Of a DNA stretch of 5,455 nt, positions 1 to 5,455 are shown one piece after another (the stretch's first letter is position 1; every line of letters starts with the position of its first letter). A program made the translations under genes and the position numbers. Under the pieces are notes generated by a model. It had not been told where the DNA came from, made no database searches, and saw only the letters and a program-made list of their open reading frames with translations. This DNA is from Caulobacteraceae bacterium (GTDB lineage Bacteria > Pseudomonadota > Alphaproteobacteria > Caulobacterales > Caulobacteraceae): NCBI GenBank assembly GCA_003136615.1, contig PLFA01000064.1, positions 149-5,603 on the forward strand, read 5' to 3'.

Positions 1-729
1 GTGATCGGCGTCGACGACGCCTGGGGCCAGCAGGTCTGCACCGAGATCACCGCCGCCAACCGCCGCACCATCTGGCCGATCAGCGCCCGCAAGGCCCTGA
101 GCCGCGGGGTCTATGGCCTGGAGGGCCGGCTCTATGACGCCACCTGCGAGCGGGGCGTCGCCGAGATCGCCGATCTGACCCTGGCCCGGTCCCTGCCCGG
201 CCGTCACAACTGGCAGAACGCCGCCGCCGCCTTCGCCGCCGTCCGCGCCCTGGGCGTCAGCGTGGAAGATGCGGCGCGGGGCCTGATGAGCTTCCCCGGC
301 CTCGCCCACCGCATGGAGACCATCGGCACGCTGGGAGGCGTACGGTTCATCAACGATTCCAAGGCCACCAATATCGACGCCGCGCGCCAGGCCATGGCGA
401 GCTATCCGCGCTTCTATTGGATCGCCGGCGGACGGCCCAAGAGCGGTATCGGATGTCTCTCCGATCTCTTTCCCGCCATCGCCAAGGCCTATCTCATCGG
501 CGAAGCGGCGCCCCAGTTCGCCCGCGCTCTGGAGGGCCATGCGCCCGCGGAGATCGCGGGAACCCTGGAGGCCGCGGTCGCGGCCGCCTATGCGGACGCC
601 GCTGCGAGCGGAGAGGAGGCCGTGGTGCTGTTTTCCCCCGCCTGTGCGTCGTTCGACCAGTACGCCGACTTTGAGGCCCGGGGCGAGGCGTTCCGCGCCG
701 CGGTCCATGCCCTGGCGCCGGCGGCCTAA
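1..729 (+). CDS. murD: UDP-N-acetylmuramoyl-L-alanine--D-glutamate ligase, 3' part (5' end outside window)
   Basis: MurD adds D-glutamate to UDP-MurNAc-L-Ala with ATP hydrolysis, a cytoplasmic step of peptidoglycan precursor synthesis. The visible 242 residues cover the end of the central ATPase domain and the C-terminal ligase domain. Seen in order: GRHNWQNAAAA (67-77), the Mur-ligase segment that contacts nucleotide; HRMETIG (103-109); the family signature NDSKATN (118-124); WIAGGRPKSG (140-149); and the MurD-typical FSPACASFDQ (211-220). The family is usually about 450-480 residues, so roughly the first half is missing. The GTG at base 1 is an internal valine codon, not a start, because the nucleotide-binding N-terminal domain should precede it. 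The stop is TAA at 727-729, 18 bases before ftsW, which fits co-transcription. Identification is secure; only the 5' end is unknown. Confidence 0.96.
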   Translation: MIGVDDAWGQQVCTEITAANRRTIWPISARKALSRGVYGLEGRLYDATCERGVAEIADLTLARSLPGRHNWQNAAAAFAAVRALGVSVEDAARGLMSFPGLAHRMETIGTLGGVRFINDSKATNIDAARQAMASYPRFYWIAGGRPKSGIGCLSDLFPAIAKAYLIGEAAPQFARALEGHAPAEIAGTLEAAVAAAYADAAASGEEAVVLFSPACASFDQYADFEARGEAFRAAVHALAPAA

Positions 730-732
730 GAC

Positions 733-738
733 GAGGAG
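733..738 (+). promoter_or_regulatory. Ribosome binding site of ftsW
   Basis: GAGGAG lies 9 bases upstream of the ATG at 748, just after the murD stop. It is the clearest Shine-Dalgarno sequence in the window and supports the ATG at 748 as the ftsW start. Confidence 0.75.
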
Positions 739-747
739 CGTGACGAG

Positions 748-1914
748 ATGAGCCAAAGTCAGCACGCCTTCCAACGCACCGACCGCTCGCGTCTGGGCCT
801 CTGGTGGTGGACGACCGACCATGTGCTCCTGGGCGCCACAGTGGTGCTCATCGCCCTGGGGATCCTCCTGCAGTTCGGCACCAGCCCAGCGGCGGCGATG
901 CGCATCGGCATTCGCTGGCCTTATCACTTCGCCGTGCGTCAGTGCGTCTTCGCCGCCGGCGGGGCCTTCCTGGTTGTGGCGGTTTCCTTGCTCAGCCCAC
1001 GGGGCATCCGGCGCGTGGCTCTCGGGGTCTTTCTGGTTTCCATCGCCGCGATGATGACGCTGCCCTTTGTGGGCCACGTGGCCAAGGGGGCCGGCCGCTG
1101 GGTGGATATCGCCGGCTTCACGCTTCAGCCGTCAGAGTTCATGAAGCCCTGCCTGATCATTCTGGTGGCCTGGATGTTCGCCGAGGGGCGCAAGGGCGAG
1201 GTGCCGGGCGTCACCATCGCCTTCAGCCTCTATCTCATCGCCGTCGCCCTGCTGCTGGTGGAACCGGACGTTGGTCAGACCATCCTGATCACCGCCGCCT
1301 TCGGCGCGGCCTTCTGGGTTGCGGGCGTGCCGACGAGTTGGATTCTCGCCATGGGGGCGGCCTCGGGGGCGGGGCTTACGGCGGTCTATTTTGCCTTTCC
1401 CCACGTCTCCTCGCGGGTCCAGACCTTTCTGCACCAGGACAAGACAAGCGGCCCGACCCAGGTTCACGCCGCCGCGGAAGCCATCGCCGCCGGGGGCCTC
1501 TTCGGCAAGGGACCGGGGGAGGGGGTGATGAAGCTGGAGATCCCCGACATGCACACCGACTTCGCCTATAGCGCGGCGGCGGAAGAATATGGGCTGTGGC
1601 TCTCCCTGGTGCTGATCTCCCTTTTCGCGGTTCTGGTGATCCGCGGGCTCTATAAGGCCATGAAACTCGCCGACCCCTTTGAGCAGATCGCCGCCGCCGG
1701 CCTCTTCGTTCTGGTGGGCCTTCAGGCCTTCATCAATGTGGCGGTCAATCTCGCCCTCATTCCCACCAAGGGTATGACCCTGCCCTTCATTTCCTATGGC
1801 GGCTCCTCACTTCTGGGCATGGGCATGACGCTGGGCATGGCCCTGGCCCTCACCCGCAAGCGGCCGGGCGCCTATGCCAGCGATCCCCTGGCCCGGGCGG
1901 GTGATTTTGCCTGA
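748..1914 (+). CDS. ftsW: Septal peptidoglycan glycosyltransferase FtsW (SEDS family)
   Basis: FtsW is the SEDS-family polymerase that joins lipid II into septal glycan strands with its partner transpeptidase FtsI (PBP3) in the inner membrane. The 388-residue protein shows about ten hydrophobic segments (roughly 26-44, 61-80, 90-109, 133-146, 152-171, 176-193, 196-216, 282-299, 314-337, 345-369), the usual SEDS topology. Family motifs: GRWVDIAGFTLQPSEFMKP (116-134), EPDVGQT (172-178), GKGPGEGVMK (253-262), and MHTDFAYS (268-275), where D271 aligns with the essential aspartate of FtsW/RodA in the large periplasmic loop. PTKGMTLPFISYGGSSL (339-355) is the C-terminal signature. FtsW is preferred over RodA because the gene lies between murD and murG and has a charged, Trp-rich N-terminal tail (WWWTTD, 19-24). 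The ATG at 748 is supported by a good ribosome binding site. The 3' end overlaps murG. Confidence 0.97.
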   Translation: MSQSQHAFQRTDRSRLGLWWWTTDHVLLGATVVLIALGILLQFGTSPAAAMRIGIRWPYHFAVRQCVFAAGGAFLVVAVSLLSPRGIRRVALGVFLVSIAAMMTLPFVGHVAKGAGRWVDIAGFTLQPSEFMKPCLIILVAWMFAEGRKGEVPGVTIAFSLYLIAVALLLVEPDVGQTILITAAFGAAFWVAGVPTSWILAMGAASGAGLTAVYFAFPHVSSRVQTFLHQDKTSGPTQVHAAAEAIAAGGLFGKGPGEGVMKLEIPDMHTDFAYSAAAEEYGLWLSLVLISLFAVLVIRGLYKAMKLADPFEQIAAAGLFVLVGLQAFINVAVNLALIPTKGMTLPFISYGGSSLLGMGMTLGMALALTRKRPGAYASDPLARAGDFA

Positions 1915-3007
1915 CACGGGGGTACGGACGGTCGTTATCGCCGCTGGAGGCACCGGCGGACACCTCTTCCCGGCCGAAGCCCTGGCACGGGCCCTGATCG
2001 CCCGGGGCTGGCGGATCATTCTCGCCACGGACGCCCGAGGCGGCGCCCATGCGGGAGACTTTCCGGCCGAGACCATCATTACCCTACCGGCCGCCACGAT
2101 CCGGGGCCGCAGTCCCTTAAGCCTCGCCCGCGCCGCCCTGACTATCATCTCCGGCGTCATGGCCGGACGGGCGGCCTTGCGCGCCGAGGGTCCCGCCGTG
2201 GTGGTGGGATTCGGCGGTTATCCCTCGCTACCCGCCCTCCTGGCCGCCATCAGCCAGGGCCGTCGCACCCTCATCCACGAACAGAACGCGGTCTTTGGCC
2301 GGGCCAACCGCCTGCTAGCCCCCTTTGTCAGCCAGGTGGCCTGCGCCTTCCCGGTCCTTGGCAAGGCCCCGGCGCGCATCGCCGCGCGCAAGATCGTGAC
2401 CGGCAATCCGGTGCGCCCCGCCATCGCCGCCCTGGCGGGTGAGGGCTATGCGCCGCCCGAGGGCGAGATCCGCTTGCTGATCACGGGCGGAAGCCAGGGC
2501 GCCCGGCTGCTGTCGGAGCTGACGCCTGTCGCCTTAGCTGCATTGCCCGAGACGCTCCGCGCGCGACTTCGGGTCGAACAGCAGACGCGGCCTGAGTCCC
2601 TCGATCTGGCGCGCCAAGTCTATCTGGAGAGTGGGATCGCCGCCGAGGTCGCGCCCTTCTTCCGCGACATGGCCGCGCGCCTCGCCCGCGCGCATCTCGT
2701 CATCGGCCGCGCCGGCGCCTCCACGGTCACCGAACTGGCCGTCTGCGGACGCCCCAGCATCCTTATCCCTCTAGGCGTGGCCCTAGACGACGATCAGGGC
2801 CAGAACGCCGCCATCTTGCGTGAGGCCGGGGCGGCTGAGGTCATCCGCGAGGGCGATCTCACCGTGACGGCCATGACCGCCTTACTGGCGGATCTTCTCC
2901 AGGACGCCCCTCGCCTCGCCCGCATGGCCGCCGCCGCCGCCAGCCTTGGGCGCGCGGACGGGGCGGAGCGCTTGGCGGATGTGGTTGAGGGAGTGGCCGG
3001 GCGGTAG
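1901..3007 (+). CDS. murG: UDP-N-acetylglucosamine--N-acetylmuramyl-(pentapeptide) pyrophosphoryl-undecaprenol N-acetylglucosamine transferase
   Basis: MurG transfers GlcNAc from UDP-GlcNAc to lipid I, making lipid II on the cytoplasmic face of the inner membrane; it is a GT28/GT-B glycosyltransferase. Numbered from the GTG at 1901 (368 residues): glycine-rich loop AAGGTGGH (14-21) followed by LFPAEALA; second glycine loop GFGGYPSLPAL (103-113); HEQNAVFGRANRLL (126-139); TGNPVRPAI (168-176); the C-domain glycine loop ITGGSQGARLLSE (194-206); and the UDP-GlcNAc-binding GRAGASTVTELA (269-280) with DDDQGQNA (296-303). The start is ambiguous: ATG 1874 gives 377 residues, GTG 1901 gives 368 and TTG 1907 gives 366. 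None has a strong ribosome binding site. Family members usually begin only a few residues before the first glycine loop, which favours 1901 or 1907. All three overlap ftsW, suggesting translational coupling. The stop is TAG at 3005-3007. Confidence 0.95.
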   Translation: MILPDTGVRTVVIAAGGTGGHLFPAEALARALIARGWRIILATDARGGAHAGDFPAETIITLPAATIRGRSPLSLARAALTIISGVMAGRAALRAEGPAVVVGFGGYPSLPALLAAISQGRRTLIHEQNAVFGRANRLLAPFVSQVACAFPVLGKAPARIAARKIVTGNPVRPAIAALAGEGYAPPEGEIRLLITGGSQGARLLSELTPVALAALPETLRARLRVEQQTRPESLDLARQVYLESGIAAEVAPFFRDMAARLARAHLVIGRAGASTVTELAVCGRPSILIPLGVALDDDQGQNAAILREAGAAEVIREGDLTVTAMTALLADLLQDAPRLARMAAAAASLGRADGAERLADVVEGVAGR

Positions 3008-3040
3008 CCGAGGATAAGCGGACTTTCCGATCTCCATCAC

Positions 3041-3068
3041 GCGACTCACCCGCCGAACGCGCTATCAT
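3041..3068 (+). promoter_or_regulatory. Candidate dnaG promoter with GANTC site; possible leaderless start
   Basis: The 68-base murG-dnaG gap holds a weak match to the Caulobacter housekeeping promoter consensus as I recall it (TTGACGS, 10-14 bases, GCTANAWC): GCGACTC at 3041-3047, 13 bases, then GCTATCAT at 3061-3068, whose TATCAT is 5 of 6 to TATAAT. Transcription would start about 7 bases after the -10, at or next to the dnaG GTG at 3076. No Shine-Dalgarno sequence precedes that GTG, so the mRNA may be leaderless. GACTC at 3043-3047 is a GANTC site, the target of the CcrM cell-cycle methyltransferase in Alphaproteobacteria, inside the possible -35. The -35 match is poor (4 of 7), so this is an inference from sequence only. 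Confidence 0.35.
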
Positions 3069-3075
3069 CCTTCGG

Positions 3076-4956
3076 GTGCGCTACGACGAACGGTTCCTGG
3101 AGGAGATCAAATCCCGGCTGCGCCTGTCCGATGTCATCGGCAGGACGGTGAAGCTGCGTCGGCAGGGGCGGGAATATGTGGGCCTCTCGCCCTTCAACAA
3201 GGAAAAGTCGCCCTCGTTCTGCGTCAATGACGACAAGGGCTTCTTCCATGATTTCTCCTCCGGCAAGCATGGCGATCTGATCAGTTTCCTCCAGGAGACT
3301 GAGCGCCTGAGCTTCACCGAGGCGGTGGAGCGTTTGGCCGCCGAGGCAGGGGTTCCCTTGCCGGAGGCCTCGCCCGAGGCGGCGGCGCGGGGGCGGCGGC
3401 GGCAATCCCTGGCCGATTGGCTGGAGACGGCCGCGAGCTGGTTCGAGGCGGAGCTGCGCCGTCCGGCGGGGCGCGAAGCCCGGGCCTATCTCCAACAGCG
3501 GGGCCTGCCACCGGAGGATTGGGGCCGGTTTCGCTTAGGGTTCGCGCCCGGCGGGCGCACGGCCCTGAAGGACTACCTTATCGCCAAGGGCGCCACCGCG
3601 CCGGACCTGATCGCCGCGGGGGTGCTGATCGAACCCGAAGACGGCGCCGCGCCTTATGACCGGTTTCGCGACCGGATCATCTTTCCCATCGCCGACGGCC
3701 GGGGCCGGGTGATTTCCTTTGGCGGTCGGGCCATGGACCCCCGGGCCCGCGCCAAATACCTCAATGGTCCGGACACCGATCTCTTCGACAAGTCCCAGGT
3801 GCTCTATGGCCTGGCCGAGGCCCGTCGCCTGCTGTTGGCGGGAGGCGAGGGCGCGGCCCTGGTGGTGGTGGAAGGCTATATGGACGTCATCGCCTGTCAG
3901 AGGGCGGAGATCGCCGCGGTGGCGGCCATGGGCACGTCCCTCACCGAGCCCCAGATGGACGCCCTCTGGCGTCTGCATCCCGAGCCCACACTCTGTTTCG
4001 ACGCCGACCGCGCGGGTCTTGCGGCCGCCTCCCGCGCCCTGGACCGCGCGCTGCCGCGCCTCAGCGCTGGCCGCAGCTTCCGTATCGCCGCCGTGGCCGG
4101 GGGCAAGGATCCCGACGAGATCCTGCGCGAACAGGGCGCCGCCGCCCTGAAAGCCCAGCTCGCCCAGACCACGCCCTTTGTGGAGGCCCTCTTCACCCGG
4201 GAGCGGGATCGCGAACCCCTGGATACGCCCGAGCGGCGGGCCGGCCTGAAGCAGCGCCTGCGCGCCGCCGCCAAATCGATCGCTGACCCTGATCTCGCCA
4301 CCGCCTATCGCGAGGATCTCTTTGCCCGTTTCGACGCCCTGACCGCGCCGCCGGCCCGGCGTGCGCCCCCCTACAGCTCCCGGGCGCCCGGCGCCGGACG
4401 CGGGTATCGCCAAGGTCCCCCGCCCCCCGCGCCGGCGGGATCGGAGGCCAGGGTTGCGGCTAATCGTCTCGCCCGGGGCCTTGATCCCATCGCCGCCGCC
4501 CTGGCCCTGCACGCCATGGAAGACCCCGCCGTGCTGGATGATCATCTGGAGGATATCCAGGCCCGGGGCCTTGGCGATCCGGCGCTCGATGAATTCGCGA
4601 AGGAAATCATCCGCCTGAGGCTGGAGGACGGGCGCCTTGACACGGAGGGTTTGAACAGCCATCTCGCGTCTCGCGGGTTTGCAGCTTTGTTGATGGATGT
4701 TCGCCGGGCCGCACCGTTCGCGGGCGCGCCCTTTATGGAAAAGAACGTCAACCTCATCGCCGCCAGATCGCAGTGGTCGAACGGATTTGTGGCCCTGAGC
4801 CGCGCCGCCGCCTTGGATGACGCCGTGGCCCTTGCCAAGCAAGGCCTGGCCGCCGGGGAGGATTCCGGCGCTTTCATGGCCTTGAAGCGGGAGCGCGATT
4901 CACTGCGGCGGGCGATTGCCGCGCGTAACATTTGGACAACAGACGTTATCGATTGA
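3076..4956 (+). CDS. dnaG: DNA primase DnaG
   Basis: DnaG is the replication primase: it makes short RNA primers for Okazaki fragments and is recruited by the replicative helicase DnaB. The 626-residue protein has the expected three parts. The N-terminal zinc-ribbon-like domain (about 1-100) keeps the fold signature GLSPFNKEKSPSF (36-48) and SSGKHGD (61-67), but the four usual ligands are S38, N41, D59 and S62. The catalytic core has RFRDRIIFPI (196-205), GGRAM (216-220), KYLNGPDT (227-234), and a Toprim domain with VEGYMD (265-270, E266), FDADRAG (308-314, D309 and D311) and KDPDE (344-348, D345 and D347). A Pro/Arg/Ala-rich linker (about 421-468) leads to a helical C-terminal domain, presumably DnaB-binding. 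Length is slightly above the 581 residues of E. coli DnaG. The GTG start is chosen because the protein then begins MRYDERFLEEIK, the typical family N-terminus. Convergent antisense frames across it are shadows. Confidence 0.97.
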   Translation: MRYDERFLEEIKSRLRLSDVIGRTVKLRRQGREYVGLSPFNKEKSPSFCVNDDKGFFHDFSSGKHGDLISFLQETERLSFTEAVERLAAEAGVPLPEASPEAAARGRRRQSLADWLETAASWFEAELRRPAGREARAYLQQRGLPPEDWGRFRLGFAPGGRTALKDYLIAKGATAPDLIAAGVLIEPEDGAAPYDRFRDRIIFPIADGRGRVISFGGRAMDPRARAKYLNGPDTDLFDKSQVLYGLAEARRLLLAGGEGAALVVVEGYMDVIACQRAEIAAVAAMGTSLTEPQMDALWRLHPEPTLCFDADRAGLAAASRALDRALPRLSAGRSFRIAAVAGGKDPDEILREQGAAALKAQLAQTTPFVEALFTRERDREPLDTPERRAGLKQRLRAAAKSIADPDLATAYREDLFARFDALTAPPARRAPPYSSRAPGAGRGYRQGPPPPAPAGSEARVAANRLARGLDPIAAALALHAMEDPAVLDDHLEDIQARGLGDPALDEFAKEIIRLRLEDGRLDTEGLNSHLASRGFAALLMDVRRAAPFAGAPFMEKNVNLIAARSQWSNGFVALSRAAALDDAVALAKQGLAAGEDSGAFMALKRERDSLRRAIAARNIWTTDVID

Positions 4957-5049
4957 GGCGCCCGCCCTCGCGATTGACGGCGTCAGACACCATATTCCGT
5001 GGCCACCCTCTGGCGGGCGGCCGCGACGAGGCCGGAGATATTTGAAAAG
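4957..5049 (+). promoter_or_regulatory. dnaG-rpoD intergenic region with possible rpoD promoter
   Basis: This 93-base gap contains TTGACGG at 4974-4980, a full match to the -35 half of the Caulobacter-type housekeeping consensus as I recall it. The best -10-like sequence downstream is CATATTCC at 4991-4998, with a 10-base spacer, and it is a poor match, so a separate rpoD promoter is possible but unproven. CGATTGA occurs twice, at 4950-4956 (over the dnaG stop) and 4971-4977, 21 bases apart. An 8-base inverted repeat (4959-4966 with 5012-5019, 45-base loop) and a 5-base stem (5018-5022 with 5030-5034) are present. Neither is followed by a T run, so I do not call a terminator. Readthrough from dnaG is likely. 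Confidence 0.35.
5034..5037 (+). promoter_or_regulatory. Weak ribosome binding site of rpoD
   Basis: GGAG lies 12 bases before the ATG at 5050, longer than ideal spacing; a second in-frame ATG at 5056 would be 18 bases away. This favours 5050. The first G of the site also falls in a small 5-base stem (5018-5022 with 5030-5034). Confidence 0.4.
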
Positions 5050-5455
5050 ATGACCATGACCGCCGCCGCCGAAGCCCCCGAGACCGAAACCGCCCCCGTG
5101 GCCGATGGGCCGCTGCTCGATCTCACAGACGCCGCGGTCAAGAAGTTCATCAAGTTGGCCAAGGCGCGCGGCTATGTGACCATGGACGAGCTGAATAAGG
5201 TCCTGCCCTCGGAGGAGGTCACCCCCGACGCCATCGAAGACACCATGGCCATGCTCTCGGAGATGGGCATCAATGTGGTCGAGGCCGAGGAGGAAACCAC
5301 CGAGGGCGGCGAGGTCGCGGTGCGCGAAGGGTCGGCCGTGGTCGAGGTGGCCGATAAGCCCAGCGGCTATGACCGCACCGATGATCCGGTGCGCATGTAT
5401 TTGCGCGAAATGGGCTCGGTGGAGCTGCTCTCCCGCGAGGGCGAAATCGCCATCG
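5050..5455 (+). CDS. rpoD: RNA polymerase primary sigma factor RpoD (sigma-70), 5' part (3' end outside window)
   Basis: RpoD is the housekeeping sigma factor that directs RNA polymerase to -10/-35 promoters. The visible 135 residues cover region 1.1, an acidic autoinhibitory domain that occupies the DNA channel of free holoenzyme: AVKKFIKLAKARGYVTMDELNKVLP (29-53, quoted in parts: KKFIKLAKARGYVT, MDELNKVLP) and the helix around DAIEDTMAMLSEMGINVVE (60-78). An acidic spacer (79-100) follows, then the start of region 1.2, DPVRMYLREMGSVELLSREGE (112-132; key part DPVRMYLREMG). The conserved core regions 2-4 lie beyond the window. The start is ATG 5050; ATG 5056 and an in-frame GTG at 4999 are alternatives, the latter unlikely because it adds a non-family-like extension. 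The position after dnaG matches the classical dnaG-rpoD pair and confirms the call. Confidence 0.96.
   Translation, partial: MTMTAAAEAPETETAPVADGPLLDLTDAAVKKFIKLAKARGYVTMDELNKVLPSEEVTPDAIEDTMAMLSEMGINVVEAEEETTEGGEVAVREGSAVVEVADKPSGYDRTDDPVRMYLREMGSVELLSREGEIAI

Noticed and set aside
1132..1554. Antisense frame of 140 codons within ftsW, and other minus-strand frames at 1807-2160 and 3046-3495
   Set aside because: They overlap conserved coding sequence, have composition-driven low-complexity proteins and show no separate promoter or ribosome binding site.
804..1571. Plus-strand alternate frame of 255 codons inside ftsW
   Set aside because: It is Arg/Gly/His-rich and lies in another frame of a well-conserved membrane protein; a shadow of codon bias.
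3008..3075. Small gene or terminator in the murG-dnaG gap
   Set aside because: The 68 bases contain no start codon with a useful frame and no stable hairpin with a T tract; only the weak promoter-like elements are supportable.
3535..4842. Long antisense open frame of 435 codons opposite dnaG
   Set aside because: It lies wholly against a clear dnaG with all Toprim motifs. Its translation is Gly/Arg/His-rich with no recognisable family, as expected when GC-rich third positions suppress stops on the opposite strand.
4265..4990. DnaA box or origin-like sequence near dnaG-rpoD
   Set aside because: Only partial matches such as GTTATCGA at 4945-4952 were seen, with no cluster of DnaA boxes or AT-rich unwinding region.
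4959..5034. Rho-independent terminator between dnaG and rpoD
   Set aside because: The 8-base inverted repeat has a 45-base loop, the 5-base stem is short, and neither is followed by a T run. In such GC-rich sequence these can arise by chance.
4999..5049. Extended RpoD start at GTG 4999
   Set aside because: The frame is open, but the added 17 residues (VATLWRAAATRPEIFEK) do not resemble sigma-70 N-termini that I know, and GGAG at 5034 fits ATG 5050 better.

Overview
This window reads as ordinary core chromosome from a GC-rich alphaproteobacterium, most likely Caulobacterales or a close relative. That placement rests on the FtsW, DnaG and RpoD sequences as I remember these families, not on a search. 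All genes lie on the plus strand with short or no gaps. I see no RNA gene, mobile element, CRISPR array or phage-like segment.

Layout: positions 1-729 are the 3' part of murD, whose start lies upstream of the window. After 18 bases comes complete ftsW (748-1914). Complete murG (about 1901-3007) overlaps the end of ftsW. These three are a block of the division and cell wall (dcw) cluster. After a 68-base gap comes complete dnaG, DNA primase (3076-4956). After a 93-base gap comes the 5' end of rpoD, the housekeeping sigma factor (5050 to the window edge). dnaG-rpoD is the core of the classical macromolecular synthesis operon.

Function: MurD completes a cytoplasmic step of peptidoglycan precursor synthesis, MurG makes lipid II at the inner membrane, and FtsW polymerises lipid II at the septum. 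DnaG primes the replication fork, and RpoD directs RNA polymerase to housekeeping promoters. The window therefore joins envelope growth and division genes to replication and transcription initiation genes.

Points worth a second look: (1) dnaG-rpoD follows murG, where alphaproteobacterial dcw clusters usually continue with murC; (2) all four usual zinc ligands of the DnaG N-terminal ribbon are replaced; (3) dnaG has no Shine-Dalgarno sequence, and a promoter-like -10 element lies just upstream of its GTG start, with a GANTC site in the possible -35, which suggests a leaderless and perhaps methylation-sensitive transcript. I find no convincing evidence of an undescribed system; the long antisense reading frames look like composition artefacts.
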